DNA of 37,488 nt from a virus. Below the pieces are notes generated by a model. It was not told where the DNA came from, did not search any database, and saw nothing but the letters and a program-made list of their open reading frames with translations. A program made the position numbers and the translations under genes. The stretch lies in IMG/VR virus record IMGVR_UViG_3300042881_001925, positions 1 to 37,488 of that record. One strand, 5' to 3'. Of the stretch, positions 7,709-14,348 are shown piece after piece (within the stretch, counting starts at the first letter, position 1; every line of letters begins with the position of its first letter).

Positions 7709-9231
7709 TAGTAATAACCCTGCCTGCGTGAGCTTTTAAAATACAGCGGTTCGTCGTCTGCGTCTAGCGCAGTAGTCACGTAGCCCCCGCGCCGGAACCT
7801 GTGCATCGCCATGGAGACGGTGTCGACAAAGTCATCGTGGCTACCCGCAGGGAACTCAGCCACCTCGTCAATGACTTCTTCAGCCCAGCGCGTTGCTGGG
7901 GCCCACACCCGTCCAGAGGCAAATATGTCCGCCACAGCGTTCAGACGGCTGATCTTGTCGTTACCCCTTGTCGGGGTGAACTCCTGCACGGGTATGCCCA
8001 TGGACCGCATCTCGTAGATGAGCGGTGCCCCTGACGCCTTTTTCTCGATGATGACGCTATCTGGGTCCCACTCTTTATACTCGTCGATGGCCCACTGCTT
8101 CAAAGCAGGGAACTCCACGCGGTCACGCGCCGCGTTCAGCAGGATGATGTTGGCCTGATCTATACCGTTGTCGTCTGGGTGGTAGAACACACCCCATGTG
8201 GTCTGCGCCGAGTAATCCGCTCGCTGCGTCTTCTCGAAGGCCGTGTCCCAACTTTGTAGCAGGAAGTCGCACTGGGGTGGGTTCTCGCGCTCCCACGTCT
8301 TCCACCACTCACGTTTAATAATAGCAGCAGACTCAGACACGGGGTTCTGCTGGTACTGCGCCATCCACTTGCTGTTAGGGACGTCGCGCTTAACCTTCAG
8401 AAGTTCATCCAACTCCCAGAACTCGGGCCACAGCGGGTTGTTGCTGGGCAAAATTGCTGGAAATTCAATGACTTCCCACTCGCCAATGCTCTCGTTGGCC
8501 GCCGCATCTTTGATAATCTGGCCCGTCAGGTCTCGCTTCGACCACCGTGTCATGACGATGACGATGGACCCACCTGGTTGCAGACGCTGACGGGGGCCCG
8601 AAGTATACCACTCGTAGGTCTTGTCGTATATATCTGGGTTCACTTCGGCCAGCGCAGCTTCTTGCTCGCTGTGTGGATCGTCGATGATGAGGACGTCGGC
8701 CCCTTTACCGGTAACGGCACCACCAATACCGATAGCGAAATAGTCGCCCTGCTTGTTGGTATTCCACCGTCCTGCTGCCTTGGAGTCGGATGCCAGCGCA
8801 AGATCAGGGAAAATTGCTTTGTAGGCATCCGTATCAACCAAGTTACGGACTTTACGACCGAAACCAACGGCGAGCTCAGCTGTGTGGGAGCACTGGATGA
8901 TCTTCTTGTGCGGGTACTTCCCCAGAAACCAAGCAGGCAATAGATAAGAGGCAAACTCAGACTTAGTGTGGCGAGGAGGCATATTAATAATAAGCCTCTT
9001 GCACTCGCCCCGAGCCACCCGCTCAAACGCATCCGCCATTTTCGCATGGTGCCTCCCAGCAATGAACGCGGGCCATACCTCCTTCACGAAGGCAAGGAAC
9101 TTGGTCTGAGACAGCTTGCGCTGCTTCATCTCGGCCAACTTGTCCAGCTCAGCCAGCAAGAGCTCTTGCTCGCGCGGCGGCAGCTTGTGGAGTATCTTGG
9201 GGATGTCTACGAGGGAGATGTCGTCAAGCAT
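7708..9231 (-). CDS. terL: Terminase large subunit (ATPase and nuclease)
   Basis: 507 aa from ATG at 9231, which has GGAGG at a workable distance; a GTG at 9243 would leave no room for that site. The ATPase half shows a Walker A-like MPPRHTKSE (about 84-92), Walker B VLIIDDP with following acidic residues (180-186) and the coupling motif VMTRW (226-230). The nuclease half shows SWDTAF (Asp about 329), VIIEKKASG (Glu about 396) and HDDFVDT (Asp 466-467), the three acidic sites of an RNase H-like terminase nuclease. It packages DNA into the procapsid through the portal and cuts the concatemer. It overlaps TerS by 8 bp and the portal gene by 1 nt. All key residues are present. Confidence 0.95.
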   Translation of the reverse strand: MLDDISLVDIPKILHKLPPREQELLLAELDKLAEMKQRKLSQTKFLAFVKEVWPAFIAGRHHAKMADAFERVARGECKRLIINMPPRHTKSEFASYLLPAWFLGKYPHKKIIQCSHTAELAVGFGRKVRNLVDTDAYKAIFPDLALASDSKAAGRWNTNKQGDYFAIGIGGAVTGKGADVLIIDDPHSEQEAALAEVNPDIYDKTYEWYTSGPRQRLQPGGSIVIVMTRWSKRDLTGQIIKDAAANESIGEWEVIEFPAILPSNNPLWPEFWELDELLKVKRDVPNSKWMAQYQQNPVSESAAIIKREWWKTWERENPPQCDFLLQSWDTAFEKTQRADYSAQTTWGVFYHPDDNGIDQANIILLNAARDRVEFPALKQWAIDEYKEWDPDSVIIEKKASGAPLIYEMRSMGIPVQEFTPTRGNDKISRLNAVADIFASGRVWAPATRWAEEVIDEVAEFPAGSHDDFVDTVSMAMHRFRRGGYVTTALDADDEPLYFKSSRRQGYY

Positions 9232-9823
9232 CGGGCTCGTCACCCTCCGGCTCTTCGTCGGGACCTTCGAAGACGCCTAGCTCCTCGTCGAGGTCCATCC
9301 CGACAGGCGTCACGTCTATAATGTCTGCGTTCAGCAACCGCTTGACCCGCTCCTTGATTGCCTTCTCCAGGCTCTCGGGGTCCTTGTAGTTGATGTTGAT
9401 CTCGCTGCGCTCGGTGAACAGGCCGATATCGACGTGCTTACCCAGCAGCTCAATCGCACGCAGTTCGTGCTTGGTGTCTCCGCAGTCGGCAATTTCAAGC
9501 AGCTTGTTGGTCAAAGCCGTGCGCACCTCGGACACTTCATGCGCGATGCTGCTTCCATACCGCTTAACGAAGGCAGATGCAGCTACCGCTGCCGGATACT
9601 GCCGCAAGGCGTCTGGGTTCTTCCCCTTCAACGCCGCATCAATCAGCGCCTTCTCTTTATGGAACGTGCTGTCGTCGACTTCGAGGGGGGCACCAAGCTG
9701 CTCAAGTACATCGGCGGTATTCCCTGCGATCAGCACCTGCGTCAGATAATCCTCGGGTTCATCAGCATCCAGCGAGTACGGGATGGGATGCTTATCCGTG
9801 GGTTCGATCTTGGCAATGGGCAT
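9224..9823 (-). CDS. terS: Probable terminase small subunit
   Basis: 199 aa, first gene of the late operon and overlapping TerL by 8 bp. The middle (about 100-165) is helical and contains LRAIELLGKHVDIGLFTERSE, close to the C-terminal part of small terminase subunits of the Nu1/P27 kind. Both termini are acidic, the tail strongly so. TerS recognises the packaging site and regulates TerL. The ATG at 9823 lacks a strong Shine-Dalgarno. The DNA-binding N-terminal HTH expected of TerS is not obvious by eye, so the call leans on position and the short motif. Confidence 0.72.
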   Translation of the reverse strand: MPIAKIEPTDKHPIPYSLDADEPEDYLTQVLIAGNTADVLEQLGAPLEVDDSTFHKEKALIDAALKGKNPDALRQYPAAVAASAFVKRYGSSIAHEVSEVRTALTNKLLEIADCGDTKHELRAIELLGKHVDIGLFTERSEININYKDPESLEKAIKERVKRLLNADIIDVTPVGMDLDEELGVFEGPDEEPEGDEPDA

Positions 9824-9855
9824 GCGCAGCGTCCGGTTTGTGGGAGCAGACCTTG

Positions 9856-9885
9856 CCTATAAGGGCGTACGGGGGAGTTTGTAAA
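9856..9885 (-). promoter_or_regulatory. Candidate promoter of the terminase-capsid operon
   Basis: Minus-strand TTTACA (9880-9885) and TATAGG (9856-9861) are separated by 18 bp. A start near 9849 would give a leader of about 26 nt before the TerS ATG at 9823. Good position, moderate consensus match; not verified. Confidence 0.4.
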
Positions 9886-10074
9886 GTGGGTCCGGCCCCC
9901 CAGCAGCGGGCGATGCTGCTGATCATCCGGGTTACCCCGCTAGGGGAGGGAGCGAGGGCTATACCGAAATGCCGCCAAGAAGCAAGCTGGAGCGCCCGTC
10001 GTGGGTCAGACGACGTTTATTCCGATTATCCGCAGCACACCACGGGGAGAGGACGGGGGGCGAGGCGCAGTACG

Positions 10075-10103
10075 GTTATATAATATACCCCCTACGGGGG
10101 CAA
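10075..10103 (-). promoter_or_regulatory. Second candidate late promoter
   Basis: Minus-strand TTGCCC (10098-10103) and TATAAC (10075-10080) at 17-bp spacing, overlapping an AT-rich near-palindrome and a C/G hairpin. It would give a 250-nt leader to TerS. The AT-rich core could equally serve DNA melting. Confidence 0.28.
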
Positions 10104-10233
10104 GGGGAGGTTGGGACTCCTGACGGGGGGTCTTCCTAATAGAAGGGGGGTGGGGGTCGCTGGTTTGGAAAAGTGCGTGGGGGGCTGTGCATAATACTAT
10201 GTATGTAAATCGCTGGGACTCCAAAGCCATACA

Positions 10234-10255
10234 GGGGGGGTCGGGGGCGGGTGGG
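10234..10255 (+). other. Canonical G-quadruplex motif
   Basis: Four G-runs of 7, 5, 3 and 3 bases (10234-10240, 10243-10247, 10249-10251, 10253-10255) are separated by loops of 2, 1 and 1 nt. This meets the standard intramolecular G4 pattern on the plus strand. It sits in a stretch with many other plus-strand G-runs, upstream of the tandem repeat. Confidence 0.6.
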
Positions 10256-10311
10256 TGCGCGTCCAGGCGCGCGCGGGCGCACACCCCCACACGCCAGGCG
10301 CGCGTAATGCG

Positions 10312-10374
10312 CGACACACGCGACACACGCGACACACGCGACACACGCGACACACGCGACACACGCGACACACG
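10312..10374. repeat. Seven-copy 9-bp tandem repeat
   Basis: Seven perfect head-to-tail copies of CGACACACG occupy exactly 63 bp (starts at 10312, 10321, 10330, 10339, 10348, 10357, 10366). There are no spacers, so it is not a CRISPR array. The unit contains the ACACAC core that also appears in the operator-like palindromes at 12315-12329 and 13532-13552. It lies about 130 bp upstream of the first early promoter. Confidence 0.95.
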
Positions 10375-10501
10375 CGGCGCCCACGCGCGTCATCTGCTTT
10401 TGGCTAGGTAGCGTTTCGGTCGCGCCACGATGAGAGCGAAGATTTATTTCGTTTGATCTCAACGGGTTATAAATTATTTTCGGGTTTCTTTCATTTTCTT
10501 G

Positions 10502-10530
10502 TTGCCACGTGTGCCACATCCGGCTAGCTT
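10502..10530 (+). promoter_or_regulatory. Early promoter P1 (duplicated module, copy A)
   Basis: TTGCCA (10502-10507) and TAGCTT (10525-10530) lie 17 bp apart. The spacer contains GTGTGCCACA, an imperfect GTGTG/CACAC element. The surrounding sequence from AAATTATTTTCG at 10471 to GAACATC matches the region at 12277-12344 in order and spacing, which supports function. A start near 10537 would transcribe the three genes at 10626-11780. Confidence 0.5.
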
Positions 10531-10625
10531 TGGAACATCGAACGGCCAAACACCGCACCGGACTGCTACGGCGACACGGTGCAACCTGCGGCCTCCGATA
10601 CAAAGATCAAACGGGAGTAATCACC

Positions 10626-10805
10626 ATGTTGACCACATCGCACAAAGCAAAGCGCAAGGGCGCAAACGTCATCACGATCAACGGTTTGCGTGGCAAGATT
10701 GCCGACATTTGCGTCATCGGCAAAGATGAATGGTTTAACGTCAAGCCGGATACTGGCGGCTTTGAGCAAGCTTTCCTTGCGTCCGAACTAGTCGTCATCC
10801 GCTAA
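10626..10805 (+). CDS. Small early protein, unknown function
   Basis: 59 aa starting at ATG 10626, preceded by CGGGAGTAATCACC; an upstream in-frame ATG at 10509 lies inside the promoter and is not used. The protein has a basic N-terminus (TSHKAKRKGANVITINGLRG) and ends in a hydrophobic segment. It looks like a small beta-barrel (ITINGLRGKIADICVIGKDEWFNV), which would suit nucleic-acid binding, but that is a guess. It is first of three early genes sharing the GGGAGTAA leader. Confidence 0.72.
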   Translation: MLTTSHKAKRKGANVITINGLRGKIADICVIGKDEWFNVKPDTGGFEQAFLASELVVIR

Positions 10806-10826
10806 TCACATCACGGGAGTAACATC

Positions 10827-11030
10827 ATGAACAAACCGCTCGCTAAATCGCTTCACACCGTCACCGTGTTGGTGCGTGTTGCCCGCGATATCAAAGCCCG
10901 CCACCCCGAACGTGATACATTCAGTGCCGTCTATGCCGCGCTCGATCTTTTGGGCCTTGGCGATATGCCGGACGATCACGGCCTAGTATCCGCCACCCTT
11001 AAGCAATTGGGCAAGGTTGCTAAGTACTAA
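10827..11030 (+). CDS. Small early helical protein, unknown function
   Basis: 67 aa, ATG at 10827 after CGGGAGTAACATC. Mostly helical by eye (VLVRVARDIKARH, then AVYAALDLLGLGDM). The basic first half and acidic second half give no recognisable motif. It is 21 nt after the 59-aa gene and 24 nt before the Cys-rich protein, in the same short operon. Confidence 0.72.
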   Translation: MNKPLAKSLHTVTVLVRVARDIKARHPERDTFSAVYAALDLLGLGDMPDDHGLVSATLKQLGKVAKY

Positions 11031-11054
11031 TCAAACCACACGGGAGTAATTACC

Positions 11055-11780
11055 ATGTCCAAGCCAAACGGTTATATTCTGTATGAAGGCCCTAGCGGCA
11101 TTGACGGCCAGCCTATCGTGGTGATTGCCACGGGCTTTGCGAATAGCAGCGCAAACGCCAAGACTGGCGACATGATACAGACATGGATTATCCGATCGGA
11201 TATCGCGCCACACCATGCGGTTAAGTCTGGCGATGACGCTAGCATTTGCGGCCAATGCCCACACCGGCCGGCTATGCGGGAGACTGTGACGGCTAGCGGT
11301 GAGGCCTTTGTCCCCTGCTATGTGAAGACGTTCCAAGCCCCCTTGTCGGTATACAATGGGTATCAGCGCGGCATATATCCCCGCGCCACTATGGCCGACA
11401 TTGCCAGCCTATGCGAGGGCCGGATGGTTCGCTTTGGTTCCTATGGCGACCCCTTCGCCGCGCCTATAGGCATATGGCAAGCGGCCGCTAGCAAGGCACT
11501 AGGTTGGACGGGATACACGCACCAATGGCGCGCGGCCGGTATCGATTGGGCGCGGCTTGTCATGGCCAGTGCCGATAGCTTGGCCGATATGCTGGCCGCA
11601 CATAAGCGCGGGTTTCGGACGTTTCGCGTCACCGCCAAGCCATTTGAAAACGTCAAAGGCCTAGAAACCGTTTGCCCTGCCAGCAAAGAAAAGGCGGCCG
11701 TGACCAATTGCGCCACGTGTCGGGCTTGCATGGGAACGGCTAGCAAGGCGCGCGTGTCGGTTCAGATTGCGCGGCATTGA
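11055..11780 (+). CDS. Cys-rich early protein, unknown function
   Basis: 241 aa, ATG at 11055 after CGGGAGTAATTACC. Two Cys groups are seen: C65-x2-C68 with C88, and C207 with C219-x2-C222-x2-C225. These could bind zinc or an Fe-S cluster. Between them are FGSYGDPFAAP (about 127-137) and GWTGYTHQWR (150-159), conserved-looking motifs that I recall from hypothetical proteins of proteobacterial phages, without a known role. It closes the first early operon and is followed by a strong hairpin. Codon use is rich in GCC/CGC/AGC as in its two upstream neighbours. Confidence 0.82.
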   Translation: MSKPNGYILYEGPSGIDGQPIVVIATGFANSSANAKTGDMIQTWIIRSDIAPHHAVKSGDDASICGQCPHRPAMRETVTASGEAFVPCYVKTFQAPLSVYNGYQRGIYPRATMADIASLCEGRMVRFGSYGDPFAAPIGIWQAAASKALGWTGYTHQWRAAGIDWARLVMASADSLADMLAAHKRGFRTFRVTAKPFENVKGLETVCPASKEKAAVTNCATCRACMGTASKARVSVQIARH

Positions 11781-11787
11781 GGGGAGG

Positions 11788-11808
11788 GGGGCTGGCATTG
11801 CCAGCCCC
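11788..11808 (+). terminator. Strong hairpin after the first early operon
   Basis: Nine-bp perfect stem GGGGCTGGC/GCCAGCCCC with a 3-nt loop, 8 nt past the stop at 11780. There is no T-run after it, so intrinsic termination is uncertain; it may instead protect the mRNA 3' end or pause polymerase. Confidence 0.5.
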
Positions 11809-11956
11809 ACAGGAACGGCGTTGGCCTGGAGCCAGGCGTGGGCGGGAACCGTCATAGGTGGGCGGCGGTTCCGGCTTCCCGAGGTCGTGAACACACGACT
11901 AACACGCTACGGTTTTCGTGGCAACAGGAAAAACAAACGTAAAGAAATGGGGGTTG

Positions 11957-12243
11957 TGTAAGATGTTGTGTAAGAAAAAAAGATAATGATTTCAATGGTG
12001 TAAGAACTGTAGGAATGTAAGACGGGTGTGAGCGGGATTTCAACTTTTTCGGTTTCGGCGAAACTGGCTCGCACTTGTGTGGCACAGCGATGGGTGCGAC
12101 AAAAAAAGTCTGGCGTATTTCCGTTTTTACAATCCTACTATTTTACAAAACTATTTACTATACTACTACCCCACTGGTTTTGTTGCGTTTTCCCCGCAAA
12201 ACTAATGTAAGAACCCCTTGCCGTTTTCCTTACATACCTTACA
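11957..12243. repeat. TGTAAGA box cluster
   Basis: TGTAAGA occurs directly at 11957-11963, 11969-11975, 11999-12005, 12016-12022 and 12206-12212. CCTTACA, the complement of TGTAAGG, occurs at 12228-12234 and 12237-12243. The first two copies form a 12-bp direct repeat (TTGTGTAAGA in both). A further TGTAAGA sits in the promoter spacer at 25672-25678. The pattern suits binding sites of one regulator or initiator. Confidence 0.6.
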
Positions 12244-12308
12244 CTTTCCATAACAACCCTGCGAAATCAGACACTTAAATTATTTTCGATCAGTTTTCGA
12301 TTTTACCC

Positions 12309-12337
12309 TTGACGCCGTGTGGCACACGGGTTAGCTT
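12309..12337 (+). promoter_or_regulatory. Early promoter P2 (duplicated module, copy B) with operator
   Basis: TTGACG (12309-12314) and TAGCTT (12332-12337) lie 17 bp apart, as in P1. The spacer is a perfect palindrome, CCGTGTG-G-CACACGG (12315-12329), exactly where a repressor would block polymerase. The upstream AAATTATTTTCG at 12277 sits 32 bp before the -35 box, against 31 bp in P1. It would transcribe the small-gene row beginning at 12365. Confidence 0.55.
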
Positions 12338-12364
12338 AGAAACATCAACGAGGGAGTGAACATC

Positions 12365-12775
12365 ATGGGCTGGTCAACAGGCAAGGACGCAAACGCCACC
12401 GGCAAGTTTGCTTATGAACTGTGGGGTGATGAAGGCATCATCCACACCGTGGGCGGCTTCGCCACCATGCAAGAGGCCGACAAGGCCGGTGGCAGGGCCA
12501 ACACAAACTGGCTGCTTTACGGCATCACTGACCCCGCAATGACGCTGGATGATGTGCTGGCCAACCTGAGCGATGATGAACTGTTGGCCGAACTGTTGGG
12601 GGAGCCTAACGCCATGACCAACACGTTTAACCTTGGCGACAAGGTGCGGATTATCAGCAACGACCGCACCGGAACCATTGACCGGATTAGCGATGGCATC
12701 GCCAACATCCGGACTGATGACAACATCAGCCACTTCACAGCCGCTTTCCTCACTGATCTGGAGCCTAAGCCATGA
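12365..12775 (+). CDS. Early protein with SH3/KOW-like C-terminal segment, unknown function
   Basis: 136 aa from ATG 12365, 9 nt after GAGGGAG; a GTG at 12356 overlaps that site and is unlikely. The N-terminal part (1-75) begins MGWSTGKDANATGKFAYELW. After an acidic helix, the C-terminal 55 residues contain GDKVRIISNDRTGTIDRI, which reads like a small KOW or SH3 barrel for nucleic-acid or protein contact. It ends with ATGA overlap with the next gene. Function not known. Confidence 0.75.
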   Translation: MGWSTGKDANATGKFAYELWGDEGIIHTVGGFATMQEADKAGGRANTNWLLYGITDPAMTLDDVLANLSDDELLAELLGEPNAMTNTFNLGDKVRIISNDRTGTIDRISDGIANIRTDDNISHFTAAFLTDLEPKP

Positions 12776-12897
12776 CCAACTATAACGAAACAGCGGTGAA
12801 CCGCGCCATCAAGGCCAGCCGCCAACCGATCGGAAAGAAAGAGGCAAAGCTTATCCACGCCCTGCTGCGTGGCCACGACAAACCAAAGGGAGAGTGA
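12772..12897 (+). CDS. 41-aa basic early protein
   Basis: ATG at 12772 overlaps the preceding stop (ATGA), so translation is probably coupled. The product is short and basic (MTNYNETAVNRAIKASRQPI at the start) and ends KGE. One amphipathic helix is likely. No family recognised. It is supported by tight packing between two genes rather than by similarity. Confidence 0.55.
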   Translation: MTNYNETAVNRAIKASRQPIGKKEAKLIHALLRGHDKPKGE

Positions 12898-12898
12898 G

Positions 12899-13129
12899 AT
12901 GCGCGTGATTGACCTGAACCGCACGGGGCAGAACTGGTTCGATACCTTGAACGAGGCGTTGGACAGCGAGGCCTTGACCGAACTGTGGCCGCTGGGCGTG
13001 AACATCAACTATGGGCAGACAGTGGGCCTTGCCAGTGGCGGCCGCTGGGTTAGCGTCACCCGCGACAGTGCGGGCCGGTACGAACGCCCCGTGCATTACG
13101 TCACCAAGATGGCCGACACCCACAACTAA
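12899..13129 (+). CDS. 76-aa early protein, unknown function
   Basis: Start chosen at ATG 12899, with GGGAGAGTGAG immediately before it; an in-frame ATG at 12869 lies inside the previous gene. The product begins MRVIDLNRTGQNWFDTLNEA and has the pattern of a small alpha/beta protein (WPLGVNINYG, GGRWVSVTRDSAG). Its neighbour at 13151 has the same GGAGAGTGAG leader. No function can be given. Confidence 0.7.
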   Translation: MRVIDLNRTGQNWFDTLNEALDSEALTELWPLGVNINYGQTVGLASGGRWVSVTRDSAGRYERPVHYVTKMADTHN

Positions 13130-13150
13130 AAACCAGGAAAGGAGAGTGAG

Positions 13151-13315
13151 ATGAAACCCAATGCGAACAACCCCGCATCATGGCTGGACACGCTGTGGGA
13201 GGCCATCTGGGACTGGGAGGACACTGAGCCGAACCCCGCCCGTGTTGATGACGTGAAGACCGCAATGGCCTGGATATCCGAGGCGCTGGGCGTCGAGGGC
13301 AGGGAACTGTCATAA
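13151..13315 (+). CDS. 54-aa acidic Trp-rich early protein
   Basis: ATG at 13151 after AAAGGAGAGTGAG. Begins MKPNANNPASWLDTLWEAIW and has five Trp in 54 residues, mostly helical and acidic. Small acidic early proteins of this kind often bind host enzymes, but that is conjecture. Supported by its Shine-Dalgarno and by 21- and 13-nt gaps to its neighbours. Confidence 0.65.
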   Translation: MKPNANNPASWLDTLWEAIWDWEDTEPNPARVDDVKTAMAWISEALGVEGRELS

Positions 13316-13328
13316 AAGGAGAGAAGTG

Positions 13329-13511
13329 ATGTTCACCTACACCAACGAGATTCTGGATGCGCTCAAACTGCTGCGTGATGCTGGGTTTGCGGTGTGTGCC
13401 TTTGACCCAGAGGAACTGGATGGGGTCAACCCCGACAAGGTCGAGCAGCGCATGTGCGCGGCCGGTTGGGACTTCATCGAATCGCAGCAGGAAGACACAA
13501 GCGAAGCCTAA
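13329..13511 (+). CDS. 60-aa acidic early protein
   Basis: ATG at 13329 after AAAGGAGAGAAGTG. The sequence (MFTYTNEILDALKLLRDAGF at the start, then VCAFDPEELDGVNPDKVEQRM) is a compact helix-strand-helix protein. Similar short proteins appear in many phages of Proteobacteria without known function. It ends this sub-operon just before the palindromic site at 13532-13552. Confidence 0.72.
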   Translation: MFTYTNEILDALKLLRDAGFAVCAFDPEELDGVNPDKVEQRMCAAGWDFIESQQEDTSEA

Positions 13512-13525
13512 TGTAAAAAACCCCA

Positions 13526-13556
13526 TTGACCTGTGACACACAGCGTGTCACACAAT
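13526..13556 (+). promoter_or_regulatory. Promoter/operator P3 with large palindrome
   Basis: TTGACC (13526-13531) is followed at once by a perfect inverted repeat with 8-bp arms, TGTGACAC (13532-13539) and GTGTCACA (13545-13552), around a 5-nt centre. A weak -10 (CACAAT, 13551-13556) would be 19 bp from the -35. The palindrome is a convincing protein-binding site; the promoter itself is less sure. It precedes the gene at 13596. Confidence 0.45.
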
Positions 13557-13595
13557 TAGCAGCGGGAGCAACCCGCACAACCGAGGAGCAAGCAT

Positions 13596-14102
13596 ATGAC
13601 GATCACACTGACCAAGGCACCGCACATCGCGCTGTCCAACATCAAGCGCGTTGCACACTTCAGCGAGGAGACCCACTGCTACACGGCTGTCCTGTATGTG
13701 GACGGTGAACGCTGGGGGACTGTGTCCAACCGTGGCCACGGCGGGCCGGATGAGTTCCACGGCGAGGGCGGGCGCGGCTATGCCGACATTGAGACCCTCA
13801 ACACCTTAATCGGCGAGACCTACAAACCGTATGAAGCCTACGGCATGACCCTTGAGCAAAACCTGGAAATGGTCTGCGGTGATCTGGTCAACCAGTGGCT
13901 GCGCGACAAGGATTTCGCCCGCGCCATGAAGGCCAAGGTGCTGTTCACCAAGCCTGACGTGGCTGGCGTCTGGGAGCTGGCTGTACAGAAACCACAGACG
14001 CACTGGATGGTGCTGGATGTGATGAAGGCCAAGTATCCCACCTATACCTACCTGTCTGACCTGCCGGTTGAAGAGGCCAAGGCAATCTACTTCGCCAACT
14101 GA
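13596..14102 (+). CDS. 168-aa early protein, unknown function
   Basis: ATG at 13596, 12 nt after the start of an AGGAGCAA leader. The N-terminal half is beta-rich (ITLTKAPHIALSNIKRV, TAVLYVDGERWGTVSN) with a Gly/His-rich turn (RGHGGPDEFHGEGGRG). The C-terminal half is helical with QKPQTHWMVLDVMKAKYP and YLSDLPVEEAKAIYF. Related proteins occur in phage early regions, but I know of no assigned role. It is the first gene after P3 and begins the series with the AGGAGCAA leader. Confidence 0.8.
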   Translation: MTITLTKAPHIALSNIKRVAHFSEETHCYTAVLYVDGERWGTVSNRGHGGPDEFHGEGGRGYADIETLNTLIGETYKPYEAYGMTLEQNLEMVCGDLVNQWLRDKDFARAMKAKVLFTKPDVAGVWELAVQKPQTHWMVLDVMKAKYPTYTYLSDLPVEEAKAIYFAN

Positions 14103-14113
14103 GGAGCAAGCAC

Positions 14114-14347
14114 ATGACACAGATGACAGACTTCGACGACATCGTGCGTAGCAACAGCACCGAGGCACTGACTGACCTGCTGACTGAGTACTGCGACACG
14201 AACAACCTGCCCCTCATGTCAGCCGACGAACTACTTCTGGTGGTGGGGGAGCATTGGCAGTGGCTGCTAGCGTTCATCGCCCGCTGGAACGTGGTGGAGA
14301 ACGAGGAGGACTTCCAGTCTGCCATCCGTGCGCGGGGGGAGCAGTAA
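14114..14347 (+). CDS. 77-aa acidic early protein
   Basis: ATG at 14114 with AGGAGCAA at 14102-14109. Almost entirely helical and acidic (TEALTDLLTEYCDTNNLPLM; then LLLVVGEHWQWLLAFIARWN). The leader overlaps the previous stop codon, typical of a packed operon. No family recognised. Confidence 0.7.
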   Translation: MTQMTDFDDIVRSNSTEALTDLLTEYCDTNNLPLMSADELLLVVGEHWQWLLAFIARWNVVENEEDFQSAIRARGEQ

Positions 14348-14348
14348 C

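Larger units (their letters stand above)
9824..10625. other. 800-bp divergent intergenic region (regulation, possible packaging or origin site)
   Basis: No convincing gene lies here; the open frames follow repeat and G-rich sequence and have no supporting start sites. It holds a hairpin with 7-bp arms (9901-9907 with 9915-9921), a 5-bp C/G hairpin (10088-10092 with 10096-10100), an AT-rich near-palindrome (about 10075-10090), G-runs on the plus strand between about 9990 and 10255, two 11-bp direct repeats CCAGGCGCGCG (10263-10273 and 10294-10304), a seven-copy 9-bp tandem repeat (10312-10374), and a promoter for the early genes. It separates minus-strand late genes from plus-strand early genes. 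Position next to TerS makes it a candidate packaging (pac) or control region. Confidence 0.7.
11781..12364. other. AT-rich intergenic region, candidate origin or control region
   Basis: No credible gene. It starts with a strong hairpin and then becomes distinctly AT-rich from about 11920. It holds five direct TGTAAGA boxes and two inverted relatives (TGTAAGG on the minus strand), a TTTCGGCGAAA palindrome (about 12051-12061), a hairpin TTGCG/CGCAA (12183-12187 with 12195-12199), two TTTTCGAT repeats (about 12284-12300) and promoter P2. AT-richness next to repeated boxes is what origins and iteron regions look like, but there is no direct proof. Confidence 0.6.

Noticed and set aside
10312-10374. 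Possible CRISPR array
   Set aside because: Repeat unit is 9 bp with no spacers; a CRISPR needs roughly 25-40 bp repeats with unique spacers.
10136-10603. Minus-strand open frames over the 9-bp repeats (Ser-Arg-Val or Cys-Val-Ala repeats)
   Set aside because: The repeats lack stops in several frames on both strands, which explains the open frames. No Shine-Dalgarno, and the frame runs through the promoter P1.
11767-11961. 64-aa open frame on the plus strand after the Cys-rich gene
   Set aside because: It starts inside the hairpin region, overlaps the previous gene's end, has no leader of the kind used by its neighbours, and has unlikely composition.
12028-12278. Short plus-strand frames in the AT-rich gap
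   Set aside because: No Shine-Dalgarno and composition follows AT-rich noncoding sequence; they overlap the TGTAAGA boxes and hairpins.
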